Shown here in pieces: positions 1 through 11,173 of a stretch of DNA of 64,000 nt. The notes under the pieces were generated by a model. It was not told where the DNA came from, did no database searches, and was given only the letters and a program-made list of their open reading frames with translations. The stretch lies in contig NZ_RBTP01000033.1 of NCBI RefSeq assembly GCF_003702045.1, positions 1 through 64,000 on the forward strand, read 5' to 3'. Each line of letters starts with the position of its first letter. Positions within the stretch are counted from its first letter, which is position 1. The position numbers were made by a program, and so were the translations under genes. This DNA is from Pseudomonas viridiflava. GTDB taxonomy: Bacteria; Pseudomonadota; Gammaproteobacteria; Pseudomonadales; Pseudomonadaceae.

Positions 1-1382
<1,382 letters not shown>

Positions 1383-1388
1383 CGCCCC

Positions 1389-1405
1389 GGGACGCTCTGC
1401 CTCCC
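1389..1405. repeat. Degenerate REP-like palindrome after ilvA
   Basis: Imperfect stem GGGACGC/GCCTCCC with loop TCT and one internal mismatch. It matches, with two changes, the perfect GGGACGCTCCGCGTCCC palindrome at 59599-59615. It lies in the gap between the convergent ilvA and DUF2242 genes, a usual place for REP sequences. Confidence 0.45.
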
Positions 1406-1453
1406 ATTGGTCTGCTTATGCGTACACCCGCAAGGACGATCAGTACCGAGAAA

Positions 1454-2284
1454 CTACTGTACTGGCGGAGTCTCGACCGGCGCAGGCGCAGTTGTTTCGA
1501 CCGGCTGATCCTGCGGCGGAGTCACGGGCTCGGCTTTGAATGAAGCCGGCTCGTCCGGTGCAGGCACAGGCTCGCTGGCCGCAGGCGCAATGGACTCGGC
1601 CTTGGGTTCAGCAACCGGTTCAGCCTTGGGCGCATCTGCGGCCGCTTTCGGTGCCACTTTTGCAGGCTCAGCAGCTTTAGGCGCAACAGCAGCAGGCGCT
1701 GCGTCAGGGACACCCAGATCCGCCTTGGGCTTCTCTACGATATGTGCTGCCTGCTTCACGTCCGGGGGCAGGAAGTTCTCCACCAGCCCGAAGAAGCGCT
1801 CATAGAACTTGGCCGAGGCAACCGTCTCGCTGGCGACCTTGACCATAGAATCATCGGTGGAGCCAATCGGCATCGACAACGACCCCAATACCCCTACCCC
1901 AAGGCTCGCCGAGTTGTTGGTTTTCTTCAGCGCGTAACGATCCTGCAGAGCGTTGGCGAACATGGTCGAACTGCCCGCCTTCACATCAGCGGCGCAGACC
2001 AGGTTGAAGCTGATCTCGATGTGGGTTTCGCCCGTTTGCTGGAAGCTCTTGCGCCCCGCAATCATTTTGGGGTCGCTGCTGGTGATGATGTAGCCCTGAC
2101 TCAGCAAAGCGCGTCGTCCGGCTTCACAGGACGACAGATCGGTTGCCGGGTAGCTGCGCGAAAACGTCCCGGCATCGTCGAAGTGCTCATGGTCATAGAC
2201 CGCTTGCTTGGGCGAAGAACAGCCAGCAGCCAGAAGCAACATGGACACACCGCACGCGGTACGAACATTCAATAACTTAAACAT
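1454..2284 (-). CDS. DUF2242 domain lipoprotein
   Basis: Predicted lipoprotein of about 276 residues. I start it at the ATG at 2284 because that gives a proper lipoprotein signal, MFKLLNVRTACGVSMLLLAAGC, with lipobox LAAGC and Cys22 (written with its terminal Cys as the last residue of the signal; the lipobox is the key part). An AGGA sits about 7 nt upstream. An upstream in-frame ATG at 2398 would bury the signal. After a DUF2242-like domain (residues about 30-190) comes a low-complexity tail rich in Ala, Pro, Lys and Glu, about 80 residues long, typical of periplasmic spacers. The function is unknown. It is probably anchored in the outer membrane, since the residues after Cys are SSPK with no Asp at +2. 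Confidence 0.8.
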   Translation of the reverse strand: MFKLLNVRTACGVSMLLLAAGCSSPKQAVYDHEHFDDAGTFSRSYPATDLSSCEAGRRALLSQGYIITSSDPKMIAGRKSFQQTGETHIEISFNLVCAADVKAGSSTMFANALQDRYALKKTNNSASLGVGVLGSLSMPIGSTDDSMVKVASETVASAKFYERFFGLVENFLPPDVKQAAHIVEKPKADLGVPDAAPAAVAPKAAEPAKVAPKAAADAPKAEPVAEPKAESIAPAASEPVPAPDEPASFKAEPVTPPQDQPVETTAPAPVETPPVQ

Positions 2285-2434
2285 CAGAAATCCTGAGGAA
2301 GGAAATAACTGCCAGCAAGACTGCAGACTGGAAAGGGCAGTAAGTCTGCAACAAGGCTGCCGCAGGATCAATGTGGCGTTCGAAAGGATTCGATACACGT
2401 CACATCACGCTGACTGCTTCAGCCAAATCGCAGA

Positions 2435-2464
2435 CAACAAAAAAGCGACCCTGAGGTCGCTTTT
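2435..2464 (-). terminator. Rho-independent terminator of the tRNA operon
   Basis: Perfect 10-bp inverted repeat AAAAGCGACC/GGTCGCTTTT with loop CTGA at 2441-2464. Read on the minus strand it ends in a run of T residues, so it terminates the leftward tRNA transcript. Confidence 0.85.
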
Positions 2465-2503
2465 CTGTCGCTTCGAGGAGTTCAAGGGCCTCAAAGCTTT
2501 GTA

Positions 2504-2580
2504 TGGCGCAGCGGACGGGACTCGAACCCGCGACCCCCGGCGTGACAGGCCGGTATTCTAACCGACTGAACTACCGCTGC
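2504..2580 (-). tRNA. tRNA-Asp (GTC), copy 1
   Basis: A 77-nt minus-strand tRNA with encoded CCA end (TGG at 2504-2506 on the plus strand). Anticodon GTC lies in the loop CTGTCAC. The T-loop GGTTCGAGTCC and D-arm AGTTCAGTCGGTT match the known bacterial tRNA-Asp. It is identical to the copy at 2695-2771. Confidence 0.97.
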
Positions 2581-2694
2581 GTATCGCTTGTAAACCTGTT
2601 TGAAACAAACTTTCGATAGCTCGTTTCCTGTACTTCGGATTGAACGACTCTAGCCTTTCAACCTCAGACACGGCGAACCGAGTCTGTACAAATA

Positions 2695-2771
2695 TGGCGC
2701 AGCGGACGGGACTCGAACCCGCGACCCCCGGCGTGACAGGCCGGTATTCTAACCGACTGAACTACCGCTGC
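2695..2771 (-). tRNA. tRNA-Asp (GTC), copy 2
   Basis: Second 77-nt tRNA-Asp, identical in sequence to the copy at 2504-2580, with anticodon GTC and encoded CCA. It is separated from its twin by 114 nt, with the tRNA-Val on the other side. All three lie on one strand between one promoter and one terminator. Confidence 0.97.
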
Positions 2772-2837
2772 GCAGTGTGGACTTGCGTCCGATTTCAACC
2801 TTGAAAGCCCTCGTACTTCAGCTTTCAAACTCAACGA

Positions 2838-2913
2838 TGGTGGGTGATGACGGGATCGAACCGCCGACCCGCTGCTTGTAAGGCAGCTGCTCTCCCAGCT
2901 GAGCTAATCACCC
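2838..2913 (-). tRNA. tRNA-Val (TAC)
   Basis: A 76-nt minus-strand tRNA beginning GGGTGATTAGCTCAGCTGGG, with anticodon TAC in CTTACAAG and T-loop GGTTCGATCCC. The CCA is encoded (TGG at 2838-2840 on the plus strand). First gene of the three-tRNA operon. Confidence 0.97.
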
Positions 2914-2934
2914 TTTGCTTCGTTGAGGCCGCGA

Positions 2935-2963
2935 AATTTACGCACCTAACGAACCTAAGTCAA
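2935..2963 (-). promoter_or_regulatory. Sigma-70 promoter of the tRNA operon
   Basis: On the minus strand, -35 TTGACT (2958-2963) and -10 TAAATT (2935-2940) are separated by exactly 17 bp. This places the start about 15 nt upstream of tRNA-Val. Confidence 0.8.
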
Positions 2964-3054
2964 TAGCCTGATTGAAGTTTTTTTGAAAACGCTCCAATCG
3001 CATCCCACGCAACCCACCGCCAAAAAATAACGACTCGCCATGTTGAGCAAGCCG

Positions 3055-3834
3055 CTACTCGGCGTACACCATCTTGCGGGTCATGCCGCCATCGATCACG
3101 AATTCCTGCCCGGTGACAAAACCGGCATTGCGGGAAAGCAGCCACGCGACCATTGCCGCAACGTCCTCCACTGTCCCTACCCTGCCCGCAGGATGTTGCG
3201 CATGATCAGCCTCCGACAACGGCTCGGCGCGTCGCAATGCGGGATCACGAGCGTCGATCCAGCCGGGACTGACAGCATTGACGCGTATCTCGGGGCCCAT
3301 ACTGATTGCCAAGGCATGCGTCAGCGCCATCAAGCCCCCCTTGCTGGCCGCATAAGCCTCGGTATCGGGCTCAGACTGACTCGCGCGGGTCGAGGTCAGG
3401 TTGACGATGCTGCCGCAATGCGCACGCAGATAAGGCGCGCAGTGCTTGGCCAATAGCATCGGCCCGCCCAGGTTGACGCCCAGCACGCGATTCCAGTGGG
3501 ACAATTCAAGGCTTTCCAGCGTGGTGTTATGCGGATCGGCAATCGCCGCATTGCATACCAGCGCATCCAGCCGACCGAAGCGCCTGAGCACTTCAGCCAC
3601 GCCTGCAGCGACCTGCTCTTCGTTCGCCACGTCCATCGTAATGAACAGCGCGTTTTCGCCCAACGCACCGGCCACTTTGGAACCACGCCTGCGATCCAGA
3701 TCGGTCAGTACCACTTGCCAGCCCTCGGCAATCAGCCAGGCTGCAATGCCCAGGCCGATGCCGCGTGCTGCACCGGTGACCAAGGCCACGCGGCCGTTGT
3801 GGGTACTGAACTTCATTGCCCAGTCGTCGCTCAT
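3055..3834 (-). CDS. Short-chain dehydrogenase/reductase
   Basis: SDR family NAD(P)-dependent oxidoreductase of about 259 residues. Visible motifs are the Rossmann TGAARGIG, the adenine-binding NNAG equivalent CNAA, an active-site Ser in NLTSTRAS, catalytic YAASKGG (Tyr and Lys) and SPGWID. The C-terminal [10 protein letters not shown] is typical of the classical type. The substrate cannot be told from sequence. It follows metZ; from memory, P. aeruginosa also has an SDR gene (PA3106) next to metZ. I chose the ATG at 3834; a GTG at 3870, overlapping the metZ stop, and an ATG at 3816 are alternatives. Confidence 0.85.
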   Translation of the reverse strand: MSDDWAMKFSTHNGRVALVTGAARGIGLGIAAWLIAEGWQVVLTDLDRRRGSKVAGALGENALFITMDVANEEQVAAGVAEVLRRFGRLDALVCNAAIADPHNTTLESLELSHWNRVLGVNLGGPMLLAKHCAPYLRAHCGSIVNLTSTRASQSEPDTEAYAASKGGLMALTHALAISMGPEIRVNAVSPGWIDARDPALRRAEPLSEADHAQHPAGRVGTVEDVAAMVAWLLSRNAGFVTGQEFVIDGGMTRKMVYAE

Positions 3835-3866
3835 GCTTTCACTCGCGTCGCTGCTCACATCACCCG

Positions 3867-5078
3867 TCACAACGCCGCCAGCCCGAGCGCCAGATCGGCC
3901 TGCAGGTCTGCGACATCTTCAAGCCCCACTGCGACTCGGATCAGGCTGTCGCGAATGCCGGCGGCCTCACGCTCTTGAGGCGCCAGACGCCCATGAGACG
4001 TAGTGCCTGGGTGAGTGATGGTGGTTTTGGTGTCGCCCAGATTGGCGGTGATCGAGATCAGTCGCGTTGCATCGATGAAGCGCCATGCGCCTTCTTTGCC
4101 ACCCTTGACCTCGAAACTCACGACCGCACCGAAGCCCTTCTGCTGACGCTGAGCCAGTTCATGCTGCGGATGGCTCTTGAGACCGGCGTAATGAACCTTC
4201 TCGATGCCATCCTGCTGTTCCAGCCACTCGGCCAGCGCCTGAGCGTTGGCGCAATGAGCCCGCATGCGCAGGTTCAGGGTTTCGAGCCCCTTGAGGAAGA
4301 TCCAGGCATTGAACGGGCTGAGGGTCGGCCCGGCCGTACGCAGGAACCCGACCACTTCTTTCATCTGCTCGCTGCGCCCGGCAACCACACCGCCCATGCA
4401 ACGACCCTGGCCGTCAATGAACTTGGTCGCCGAATGCACGACAATATCAGCGCCCAGTTTCAGCGGTTGCTGCAACGCTGGCGTGCAGAAGCAGTTATCG
4501 ACGATCAGCATCGCACCCTTGGCATGGGCGACTTGCGACAGCGCGGCGATATCCACCAACTCGGCCAACGGATTGGAGGGCGACTCGACAAACAGCATTT
4601 TGGTGTTGGCCTTGATGGCCGCATCCCACCCACTCAGGTCCGCCAGCGGCACGTAGTCCACTTCGATACCGAAACGCTTGAAGTACTTGTCGAACAGGCT
4701 GATGGTCGAACCGAACACACTGCGGGACACCAGAACGTGGTCACCGGCGCTGCACAGACTCATGACGACCGCCAGGGTCGCAGCCATGCCGGTCGCCGTG
4801 GCGACCGCCTGTTCTGCACCTTCAAGCGCCGCCATGCGCTCTTCGAAGGAACGCACGGTAGGGTTGGTGTAACGCGAGTACACGTTGCCAGGGACTTCAC
4901 CGGCAAACCGCGCAGCCGCGTCGGCGGCCGTGCGGAACACGTAGCTGGAGGTGAAGAACATCGGATCGCCATGCTCGCCTTCCGGCGTGCGATGTTGCCC
5001 GGCACGTACGGCGAGGGTGTCGAACCCCACACCTTCAAGGTCGCTGTCGAGACGACCTGCATCCCATTCCTGAGTCAT
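3867..5078 (-). CDS. metZ: O-succinylhomoserine sulfhydrylase
   Basis: PLP-dependent Cys/Met metabolism enzyme of 403 residues that makes homocysteine from O-succinylhomoserine and sulfide, the direct-sulfhydrylation route of methionine synthesis used by pseudomonads. The PLP lysine lies in [19 protein letters not shown] and FVESPSNP are further conserved sites of the family. The start at the ATG has an AGGAG about 7 nt upstream. It lies 20 bp after purF and is very probably co-transcribed with it. MetB/MetC-type activity is the alternative, but the order purF-metZ is the usual one for the sulfhydrylase in Pseudomonas. Confidence 0.93.
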   Translation of the reverse strand: MTQEWDAGRLDSDLEGVGFDTLAVRAGQHRTPEGEHGDPMFFTSSYVFRTAADAAARFAGEVPGNVYSRYTNPTVRSFEERMAALEGAEQAVATATGMAATLAVVMSLCSAGDHVLVSRSVFGSTISLFDKYFKRFGIEVDYVPLADLSGWDAAIKANTKMLFVESPSNPLAELVDIAALSQVAHAKGAMLIVDNCFCTPALQQPLKLGADIVVHSATKFIDGQGRCMGGVVAGRSEQMKEVVGFLRTAGPTLSPFNAWIFLKGLETLNLRMRAHCANAQALAEWLEQQDGIEKVHYAGLKSHPQHELAQRQQKGFGAVVSFEVKGGKEGAWRFIDATRLISITANLGDTKTTITHPGTTSHGRLAPQEREAAGIRDSLIRVAVGLEDVADLQADLALGLAAL

Positions 5079-5098
5079 GCCGCTACTCCTGAAACCAA

Positions 5099-6607
5099 TT
5101 AGTTGTTGTACAGATCGATGATCGCGCTCACTGCTTGGGTCTTGACCTTGGAGGCATCGTTACGCGCCTGTTCGATCTTGTTCAGATAATGCTCGTCGAT
5201 GTCACCGGTCACGTACTTGCCGTCGAAGACCGAGCAATCGAAGTTATCGATCTTGATCTTCTTACTCCCGCTGACCGCTTCGATCAGGTCAGTCAAGTCC
5301 TGATAGACCAGCCAGTCGGCACCGATGAGGTCGGCAACGTCCTGGGTGGAACGGTTATGGGCGATCAGCTCGTGAGCACTCGGCATGTCGATGCCGTAGA
5401 CGTTGGGGTAACGCACCGCCGGAGCGGCAGAACAGAAATAAACGTTCTTGGCACCGGCTTCGCGGGCCATCTGAATGATCTGCTTGCAGGTCGTGCCACG
5501 AACGATGGAATCGTCCACCAGCATGACGTTCTTGCCGCGGAATTCCAGTTCGATGGCGTTGAGCTTCTGGCGCACGGACTTCTTGCGTGCAGCCTGACCC
5601 GGCATGATGAACGTGCGGCCGATGTAACGGTTCTTGACGAAGCCTTCGCGAAACTTGACGCCCAGGTGGTTCGCCAGCTCCAGCGCAGCGGTACGGCTGG
5701 TGTCCGGAATCGGGATGACCACGTCGATGTCGTGATCCGGACGCTCGCGCAGGATCTTGTCGGCGAGCTTCTCGCCCATGCGCAGGCGCGCCTTGTAGAC
5801 CGAGATGCCGTCGATGATCGAATCCGGACGCGCCAGGTAGACGTGTTCGAAAATGCACGGCGCGTACTTCGGGTTGGCCGCGCATTGACGAGTGTGCAGC
5901 TTGCCGTCTTCGGTGATGTAGACCGCTTCGCCCGGTGCCAGGTCGCGAATCAGCGTAAAGCCCAGTACATCGAGGGAAACGCTTTCGGAAGCGATCATGT
6001 ACTCGACGCCTTCGTCGGTATGACGCTGGCCGAACACGATAGGACGAATGGCGTCCGGGTCACGGAAACCGACGATGCCGTAGCCGGTAATCATCGCCAC
6101 CACTGCATAACCGCCACGGCAACGATTATGCACGTCGGTCACGGCCGCGAAGATGTCTTCTTCGGTCGGCTGCAGCTTGCCGCGAACGGCCAGCTCGTGA
6201 GCGAACACGTTGAGCAGCACTTCCGAGTCGGAATTGGTGTTGACGTGGCGCAGGTCAGATTCGTAGATCTCCTTGGCCAACTGCTCAACGTTGGTCAGGT
6301 TACCGTTATGCGCCAACGTGATGCCATAAGGCGAGTTGACGTAGAACGGCTGTGCCTCGGCCGAGGTCGAACTGCCCGCCGTGGGGTAACGCACATGACC
6401 GATGCCCATGTGCCCGACCAGACGCTGCATATGGCGCTGGTGGAACACATCACGCACCAGTCCGTTGTCCTTGCGCAGGAATAACCGGCCGTCGTGGCTG
6501 GTCACAATACCGGCAGCATCCTGGCCGCGGTGCTGGAGGACGGTGAGCGCGTCATACAGCGCCTGATTGACGTTCGACTTACCGACGATACCGACGATGC
6601 CACACAT
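5099..6607 (-). CDS. purF: Amidophosphoribosyltransferase
   Basis: First committed enzyme of purine synthesis: transfers the glutamine amide to PRPP, giving phosphoribosylamine. It has 502 residues. I use the ATG at 6607 so that after removal of Met the protein begins with the catalytic Cys (MCGIVGIVG), as the Ntn-type glutaminase domain requires; a TTG 9 nt upstream is not the start. The glutaminase domain covers about residues 1-230. The phosphoribosyltransferase domain follows, with the PRPP loop [13 protein letters not shown] near residue 365. The gene lies 12 bp downstream of cvpA, the order seen in many gammaproteobacteria. Confidence 0.97.
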   Translation of the reverse strand: MCGIVGIVGKSNVNQALYDALTVLQHRGQDAAGIVTSHDGRLFLRKDNGLVRDVFHQRHMQRLVGHMGIGHVRYPTAGSSTSAEAQPFYVNSPYGITLAHNGNLTNVEQLAKEIYESDLRHVNTNSDSEVLLNVFAHELAVRGKLQPTEEDIFAAVTDVHNRCRGGYAVVAMITGYGIVGFRDPDAIRPIVFGQRHTDEGVEYMIASESVSLDVLGFTLIRDLAPGEAVYITEDGKLHTRQCAANPKYAPCIFEHVYLARPDSIIDGISVYKARLRMGEKLADKILRERPDHDIDVVIPIPDTSRTAALELANHLGVKFREGFVKNRYIGRTFIMPGQAARKKSVRQKLNAIELEFRGKNVMLVDDSIVRGTTCKQIIQMAREAGAKNVYFCSAAPAVRYPNVYGIDMPSAHELIAHNRSTQDVADLIGADWLVYQDLTDLIEAVSGSKKIKIDNFDCSVFDGKYVTGDIDEHYLNKIEQARNDASKVKTQAVSAIIDLYNN

Positions 6608-6619
6608 GCGACACAACCC

Positions 6620-7207
6620 CTACTTAGTGGAACTGGATTTACCAAGCACATCCTGCGGTATTGTAGACGGCAGGATCTGCTCCTTGAACGGCAGATCAGC
6701 AGGTACGCTGATGCCGCTGGCGAGCCACTTGCTGGACATCCCGAGAATCAGGTTTTTCGACCAGTCAGCGACCATGAGAAACTGCGGCACCAGCCTTGAC
6801 TGCTGCCACCATTGATCCTGTTGCACCGGCCCGAGGCTCAACAGCCCGACCGCCACAACCACAAGCAGGCCTCCGCGCGCAGCGCCGAAGACCATACCCA
6901 GAAAACGATCGGTCCCGGAAAGCCCGGTGACGCGAATCAGTTCGCCTATCAGAAAGTTGACCATGGCGCCGACCAGCAAGGTGGCGACAAATAGAATGGT
7001 GCAGCTCGCGATCACGCGGGCAGAGGGTGTTTCTATGTAGTTGACCAGATACTGCGACAGCCCTGCGCCGAACATCCAGGCCACTACACCTGCAATGATC
7101 CATGTCGTCAACGACAGTGCTTCTTTTACGAAGCCGCGTTTCAGACTGATCAGGGCGGAGATGGCGACAATTCCCAGAATTGCCCAGTCAACCGGAGTAA
7201 ATGGCAC
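6620..7207 (-). CDS. cvpA: CvpA family inner-membrane protein
   Basis: Inner-membrane protein of 195 residues, homologous to the colicin V production protein CvpA. Four hydrophobic segments are visible: about residues 8-22, 32-50, 63-85 and 104-125. The tail is soluble and Ser/Lys-rich. The start is GTG. It sits directly upstream of purF, as in E. coli, and likely forms one transcript with it. Its molecular function is not settled; work in other species links it to envelope stress tolerance. Confidence 0.9.
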   Translation of the reverse strand: MPFTPVDWAILGIVAISALISLKRGFVKEALSLTTWIIAGVVAWMFGAGLSQYLVNYIETPSARVIASCTILFVATLLVGAMVNFLIGELIRVTGLSGTDRFLGMVFGAARGGLLVVVAVGLLSLGPVQQDQWWQQSRLVPQFLMVADWSKNLILGMSSKWLASGISVPADLPFKEQILPSTIPQDVLGKSSSTK

Positions 7208-7347
7208 GTTGCAGCCTGCAGACAGATAAGGCGGCGCATTTTAGCAGAGCGCCCGCCCGCCGGTAAGCAGCGATTATCGGCAGGAGGCATTTTCCGTAGA
7301 AACAGGGCTAGGAGTGGCCAAACGCATTGGGCATAACGGTAGGAAGA

Positions 7348-8037
7348 TCAGCCTTTTTCAGGCTGAAACCGCACCACGATACCTTTTAGCTTCTGCTGCT
7401 TGTCCAGTTGGTCACGCAGACGATCGGCTTCGGCGCGCTCGATCAGCGGTCCGACGAACACGCGATTCACGCCATCGGCTGTGCGGATGTAAGCGTTATA
7501 GCCCTGGGTACGCAGGGTTTTTTGCAGATTATCGGCGTTCGCGCGATTGGACATGCTGGCAAGCTGCACCGACCAACTGATTGACAGGCCATTGGCATCC
7601 ACACCGCTTGGCGCCGCTTTTGCGACCGCAGGGGCTGAAGGCGCAGCAGGCGTCGCGGGTGCTGCTGGCGCCGGCGCCGGCGCAGGCGTCGGCTGCTTGG
7701 CGGCAGGCTTGGGTGCAGGTGCAGCGGCAGGGGTATTAGCAGGAGTCTGGACCGTAGGCGCTGGCGCTATCGGCATGGACGGCGGCTGACCGTTCGCGGC
7801 GACCTGGTCATCGCCGGGGACCGGTTCCTGTGGAATCACCTGAGGCTCGGGAACGGACACCGGTTCGACCTGCACCTGCTGGCTCGCGGGTGCCTGGGGC
7901 GCTGCGGGCGCATCTACCCGGACCGGATGACTCTCGTCCTGACGCGTGAACAACATGGGGAGGAAGATCACCGCGACGGCGATCAGCACCAGCGCGCCCA
8001 CCATCCGCTGCTTGAATACGTTATCCAGCAAAGCCAT
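7348..8037 (-). CDS. SPOR domain membrane protein (DedD-like)
   Basis: About 229 residues: a short cytoplasmic N-terminus, one membrane segment (MVGALVLIAVAVIFLPMLF, about residues 12-30), a long Pro/Ala linker (about 35-145), and a C-terminal SPOR domain (WSVQLASMSNRANADNL to the end). SPOR domains bind denuded peptidoglycan at the division septum, so a cell-division role like that of DedD is likely. The start at the ATG at 8037 overlaps the end of folC by 17 bp, showing translational coupling in the folC-SPOR-cvpA-purF chain. Confidence 0.88.
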   Translation of the reverse strand: MALLDNVFKQRMVGALVLIAVAVIFLPMLFTRQDESHPVRVDAPAAPQAPASQQVQVEPVSVPEPQVIPQEPVPGDDQVAANGQPPSMPIAPAPTVQTPANTPAAAPAPKPAAKQPTPAPAPAPAAPATPAAPSAPAVAKAAPSGVDANGLSISWSVQLASMSNRANADNLQKTLRTQGYNAYIRTADGVNRVFVGPLIERAEADRLRDQLDKQQKLKGIVVRFQPEKG

Positions 8038-9325
8038 TTGCAGCGTCCTCGCGGGTGTGCCCGGCCAACCATTCAAGGGCCTCGGCTACACAATAAAAAG
8101 ATCCGAACAGCAGAATTTCGTCATCGGTCGTGGCATGCGCGCACTGAGCCTCCAGTGCCAGCGCGATACTCTGATAGGACTTCACGCGGGCCCCAAGGTT
8201 CTCCAGCGCCGACTGCAACTCTGCGGCCGGCCGACTACGGGACGTAGGCAGCGGTGCAACGGCCCAGTCCTGAATGCTGGAGGCCAGTTCAGAGACCACG
8301 CCCTCAAGATCCTTGTCAGACAGCAAGCCGAACACCGCCAGGCGCTTGCCGGCAATCGGCCGCTGGGCCATGCGTTGGGCCAAAAACTGCGCCGCATGCG
8401 GGTTATGGCCCACATCCAGAAGCAGATTGATCGCCCTGCCGTGCCAGTGAACGGTACGGCGATCCAGACGACCGACAAGCCGTGTGAGCGCCAGCGCCTC
8501 GCAGACGACCGAGTGCTGCAGCGGATAACCCAGCAACGCGAACGCCTGAAGCGCCAGCGCGGCGTTCTGCATGGGGAGGTCCAGCAGCGGCAGTCCGCGC
8601 AGCTCGACCGCCTCACCATGAGCCATACCGCGCCAGTCCCAGCCCTGCTCGGTGAATGAAAGATCGAAGTCGCGCCCCCGCAACAGCAGCGGGCAACCCA
8701 ATTCCCGAGCCTTGGCCAGCAACGGATCTGGCGGATCAAGATCCCCGCACAGCGCCGGACGACCGGCACGGAAGATACCCGCCTTTTCAAAGGCAACCGA
8801 TTCGCGCGTATCGCCCAGCCAGTCGGCATGGTCGACACCGATGCTGGTGACCAGGGCGATATCCGCATCGACCAGATTTACGGCATCCAGGCGACCGCCC
8901 AGACCGACTTCCAGCACGACGGCGTCGAGCTTTGCCTGCTCGAACAGCCAGAAGGCCGCGAGCGTACCCATTTCAAAATAGGTCAGCGTGATGTCGCCAC
9001 GTGCCGATTCAACGGCTGCGAAGGCATCGCACAACTCAAGATCGGTCGCTTCGACGCCCTGCACTTTCACCCGTTCGTTGTAATGCAGCAGGTGCGGGGA
9101 ACTGTAGACCCCGACCTTCAGACCCTGAGCCTGCAACAGCGCCGCGACAAAGGCACAGGTCGAGCCCTTGCCGTTGGTGCCGGTTACCGTAATGACCCGG
9201 GGCGCGGGACGTGTAAGTCCCAGTTGCTGCGCCACCTGTCGCGAACGGTCCAGCCCCATGTCGATCGCGGACGGATGCAGTTGCTCCAGGTAGGCGAGCC
9301 AGTCGCCCAGGGTCGAAGGGGTCAT
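8021..9325 (-). CDS. folC: Bifunctional folylpolyglutamate/dihydrofolate synthase
   Basis: Mur-ligase-family ATPase of 434 residues that ligates glutamate to dihydropteroate (making dihydrofolate) and extends the polyglutamate tail of folates. The P-loop [13 protein letters not shown] is near residue 48, and [10 protein letters not shown] and DVGHNPHA are family motifs. Its ATG overlaps the accD stop in an ATGA, so the two are translationally coupled. The order accD-folC-SPOR-cvpA-purF is the standard gammaproteobacterial arrangement. Confidence 0.96.
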   Translation of the reverse strand: MTPSTLGDWLAYLEQLHPSAIDMGLDRSRQVAQQLGLTRPAPRVITVTGTNGKGSTCAFVAALLQAQGLKVGVYSSPHLLHYNERVKVQGVEATDLELCDAFAAVESARGDITLTYFEMGTLAAFWLFEQAKLDAVVLEVGLGGRLDAVNLVDADIALVTSIGVDHADWLGDTRESVAFEKAGIFRAGRPALCGDLDPPDPLLAKARELGCPLLLRGRDFDLSFTEQGWDWRGMAHGEAVELRGLPLLDLPMQNAALALQAFALLGYPLQHSVVCEALALTRLVGRLDRRTVHWHGRAINLLLDVGHNPHAAQFLAQRMAQRPIAGKRLAVFGLLSDKDLEGVVSELASSIQDWAVAPLPTSRSRPAAELQSALENLGARVKSYQSIALALEAQCAHATTDDEILLFGSFYCVAEALEWLAGHTREDAANGFAG

Positions 9326-10242
9326 ACCGTGGCCGGAGCCGGCGGTACGACGATAGGCTCAAGTACCGGCGCCACGAACTTCGGCGTCGGCAGGTTCATC
9401 ATTTGCGCCAGCAGATTGCCCAGGCGCGGACGCAATTCACTGCGGGCGATGATCATATCGATTGCACCGTGATCCAGCAGGAACTCGCTGCGCTGGAAGC
9501 CTTCGGGCAGCTTTTCGCGCACGGTCTGCTCGATGACGCGTGGACCGGCGAAACCGATCAGTGCCTTGGGCTCAGCGACGATCACATCGCCCAGCATCGC
9601 CAGACTGGCGGAAACACCACCATAGACCGGGTCGGTCAGTACCGAGATGAATGGCAGGCCTTCTTCACGAAGACGTGCCAGAACGGCCGAGGTCTTGGCC
9701 ATCTGCATCAGGGAAATCAACGCTTCCTGCATACGCGCGCCACCGGAGGCGGCGAAGCAGATCATCGGGCAGCGGTTTTCCAGCGCGTAATCGGCGGCGC
9801 GCACGAAACGCTCGCCGACGATGGCGCCCATCGAGCCGCCCATGAAGGAAAATTCGAACGCGCTGGCGACGACCGGCATGCCCAGCAACGTACCGCTCAT
9901 GGAAATCAGCGCGTCTTTCTCACCGGTCTGCTTCTGCGCTGCGGTGAGGCGATCCTTGTACTTCTTGCCGTCGCGAAACTTCAGACGGTCAACCGGCTCA
10001 AGGTCGGCACCCAGTTCGGCACGACCCTCGGCATCGAGAAAGATGTCCAGACGGGCACGGGCACCGATGCGCATGTGGTGATTGCACTTGGGGCAGACGT
10101 CGAGGGTCTTTTCCAGCTCAGGCCGATAGAGCACTGCTTCGCAGGACGGGCACTTGTGCCACAGCCCTTCAGGAACCGAGCTCTTCTTGACCTCGGAACG
10201 CATGATCGATGGGATCAGTTTGTCTACCAACCAGTTGCTCAT
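9322..10242 (-). CDS. accD: Acetyl-CoA carboxylase carboxyltransferase subunit beta
   Basis: Beta subunit (306 residues) of the carboxyltransferase that, with AccA, moves CO2 from biotin-AccB to acetyl-CoA, giving malonyl-CoA for fatty acid synthesis. An N-terminal four-cysteine zinc ribbon is visible (CPSC and CPKC, about residues 31-53). The ClpP/crotonase-fold domain follows, with the oxyanion segment [13 protein letters not shown] lies about 10 nt before the ATG. E. coli AccD binds its own mRNA; the 250-nt upstream gap here would leave room for such control, but that is inference. Confidence 0.96.
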   Translation of the reverse strand: MSNWLVDKLIPSIMRSEVKKSSVPEGLWHKCPSCEAVLYRPELEKTLDVCPKCNHHMRIGARARLDIFLDAEGRAELGADLEPVDRLKFRDGKKYKDRLTAAQKQTGEKDALISMSGTLLGMPVVASAFEFSFMGGSMGAIVGERFVRAADYALENRCPMICFAASGGARMQEALISLMQMAKTSAVLARLREEGLPFISVLTDPVYGGVSASLAMLGDVIVAEPKALIGFAGPRVIEQTVREKLPEGFQRSEFLLDHGAIDMIIARSELRPRLGNLLAQMMNLPTPKFVAPVLEPIVVPPAPATV

Positions 10243-10393
10243 GCTTTATATCTCCAATACCGGTGTGGCTCGAACGCATGACGCTTACACGCCAGACGCA
10301 TGCCCTTAGCTAAATTCGTGAGTTGGCGATGAGAAGGGTGAACGATCGGCTATCGGCCTGACCTGCACACCCTCTACCACGGTTTTTTTCAGC

Positions 10394-10421
10394 GAGGACG
10401 GTGCATACAAGCACCCTCCTC
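10394..10421 (-). other. Hairpin in the accD leader
   Basis: Inverted repeat GAGGACGGTGC/GCACCCTCCTC with one central mismatch and a 6-nt loop, lying in the 250-nt trpF-accD gap. No T-run follows on either strand, so it is not a plain intrinsic terminator. The rest of the gap (10243-10492) shows no convincing gene. Confidence 0.4.
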
Positions 10422-10492
10422 CAATCAATTCGACCCGCAAGACTTGTGGCGGGAACAGGCTTATGGACGGCGCTCGCACCGAAACCGTCACA

Positions 10493-11113
10493 TCAGGCAC
10501 CGTGGACCGCGCTCATGAACGCGAGAATCTTCTCCCGATCCTTGATGCCTTTGCTCTGTTCGACACCACCACTGACGTCTACCGCGTAAGGTTTGACCTG
10601 GGCAATGGCCTGAGCCACATTCGCTGACGTCAGCCCCCCTGCCAGAATGACGGGTTTGCTCAGCTCGTTCGGAATCAGCGCCCAGTCAAACGTCTCACCC
10701 GTACCGCCCGGCACGCCTTCCACATAGGTGTCGAGCAGAATACCCCGGGCATTGCGGTAGGCCTGGCACGCCTTTTCGATGTCGTCACCTGCCTTGACGC
10801 GCAGCGCCTTGATGTAAGGACGGTGATAGCCGTCGCACTCTTCTGGCGTTTCATCGCCGTGGAACTGCAGCAGATCCAGCGCAACGGCATCCAGCGTCTC
10901 ATTGAGCTCGCACCGGCTGGCGTTGACGAACAACCCGACCGTGGTAATAAAAGGCGGCAACGCGGCAATGATGGCTCGCGCCTGCTGGACGGTCACGGCA
11001 CGGGGACTTTTGGCGTAAAACACCAGCCCGATGGCATCCGCGCCTGCCTCGACAGCGGCGAGCGCGTCTTCTATGCGGGTAATCCCGCAGATCTTGCTTC
11101 GAACGGCTGACAT
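10493..11113 (-). CDS. trpF: Phosphoribosylanthranilate isomerase
   Basis: Single-domain TIM-barrel isomerase of 206 residues, third step of tryptophan synthesis. The catalytic Cys lies in KICGITR near the N-terminus and the catalytic Asp in [10 protein letters not shown] near the C-terminus. The phosphate-binding ILAGGL is present. Unlike in enteric bacteria it is not fused to TrpC and stands apart from other trp genes, between truA and accD, as usual in Pseudomonas. Confidence 0.96.
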   Translation of the reverse strand: MSAVRSKICGITRIEDALAAVEAGADAIGLVFYAKSPRAVTVQQARAIIAALPPFITTVGLFVNASRCELNETLDAVALDLLQFHGDETPEECDGYHRPYIKALRVKAGDDIEKACQAYRNARGILLDTYVEGVPGGTGETFDWALIPNELSKPVILAGGLTSANVAQAIAQVKPYAVDVSGGVEQSKGIKDREKILAFMSAVHGA

Positions 11114-11173
11114 ATGATGAAAACCTCAGACCTTTCGGAAAGTCCCGGATGTTAGCAAATGCTTGCCGGGGCG

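Noticed and set aside
3816..5102. A 428-codon plus-strand frame opposite metZ
   Set aside because: Shadow of metZ; the minus-strand protein has the PLP lysine and full family length.
5135..6484. A 449-codon plus-strand frame opposite purF
   Set aside because: Shadow of purF; Val/Asp/His-rich with no recognisable domain.
10306..10500. 64-codon minus-strand frame between trpF and accD
   Set aside because: It overlaps the trpF stop, spans the accD leader hairpin and has no recognisable content.
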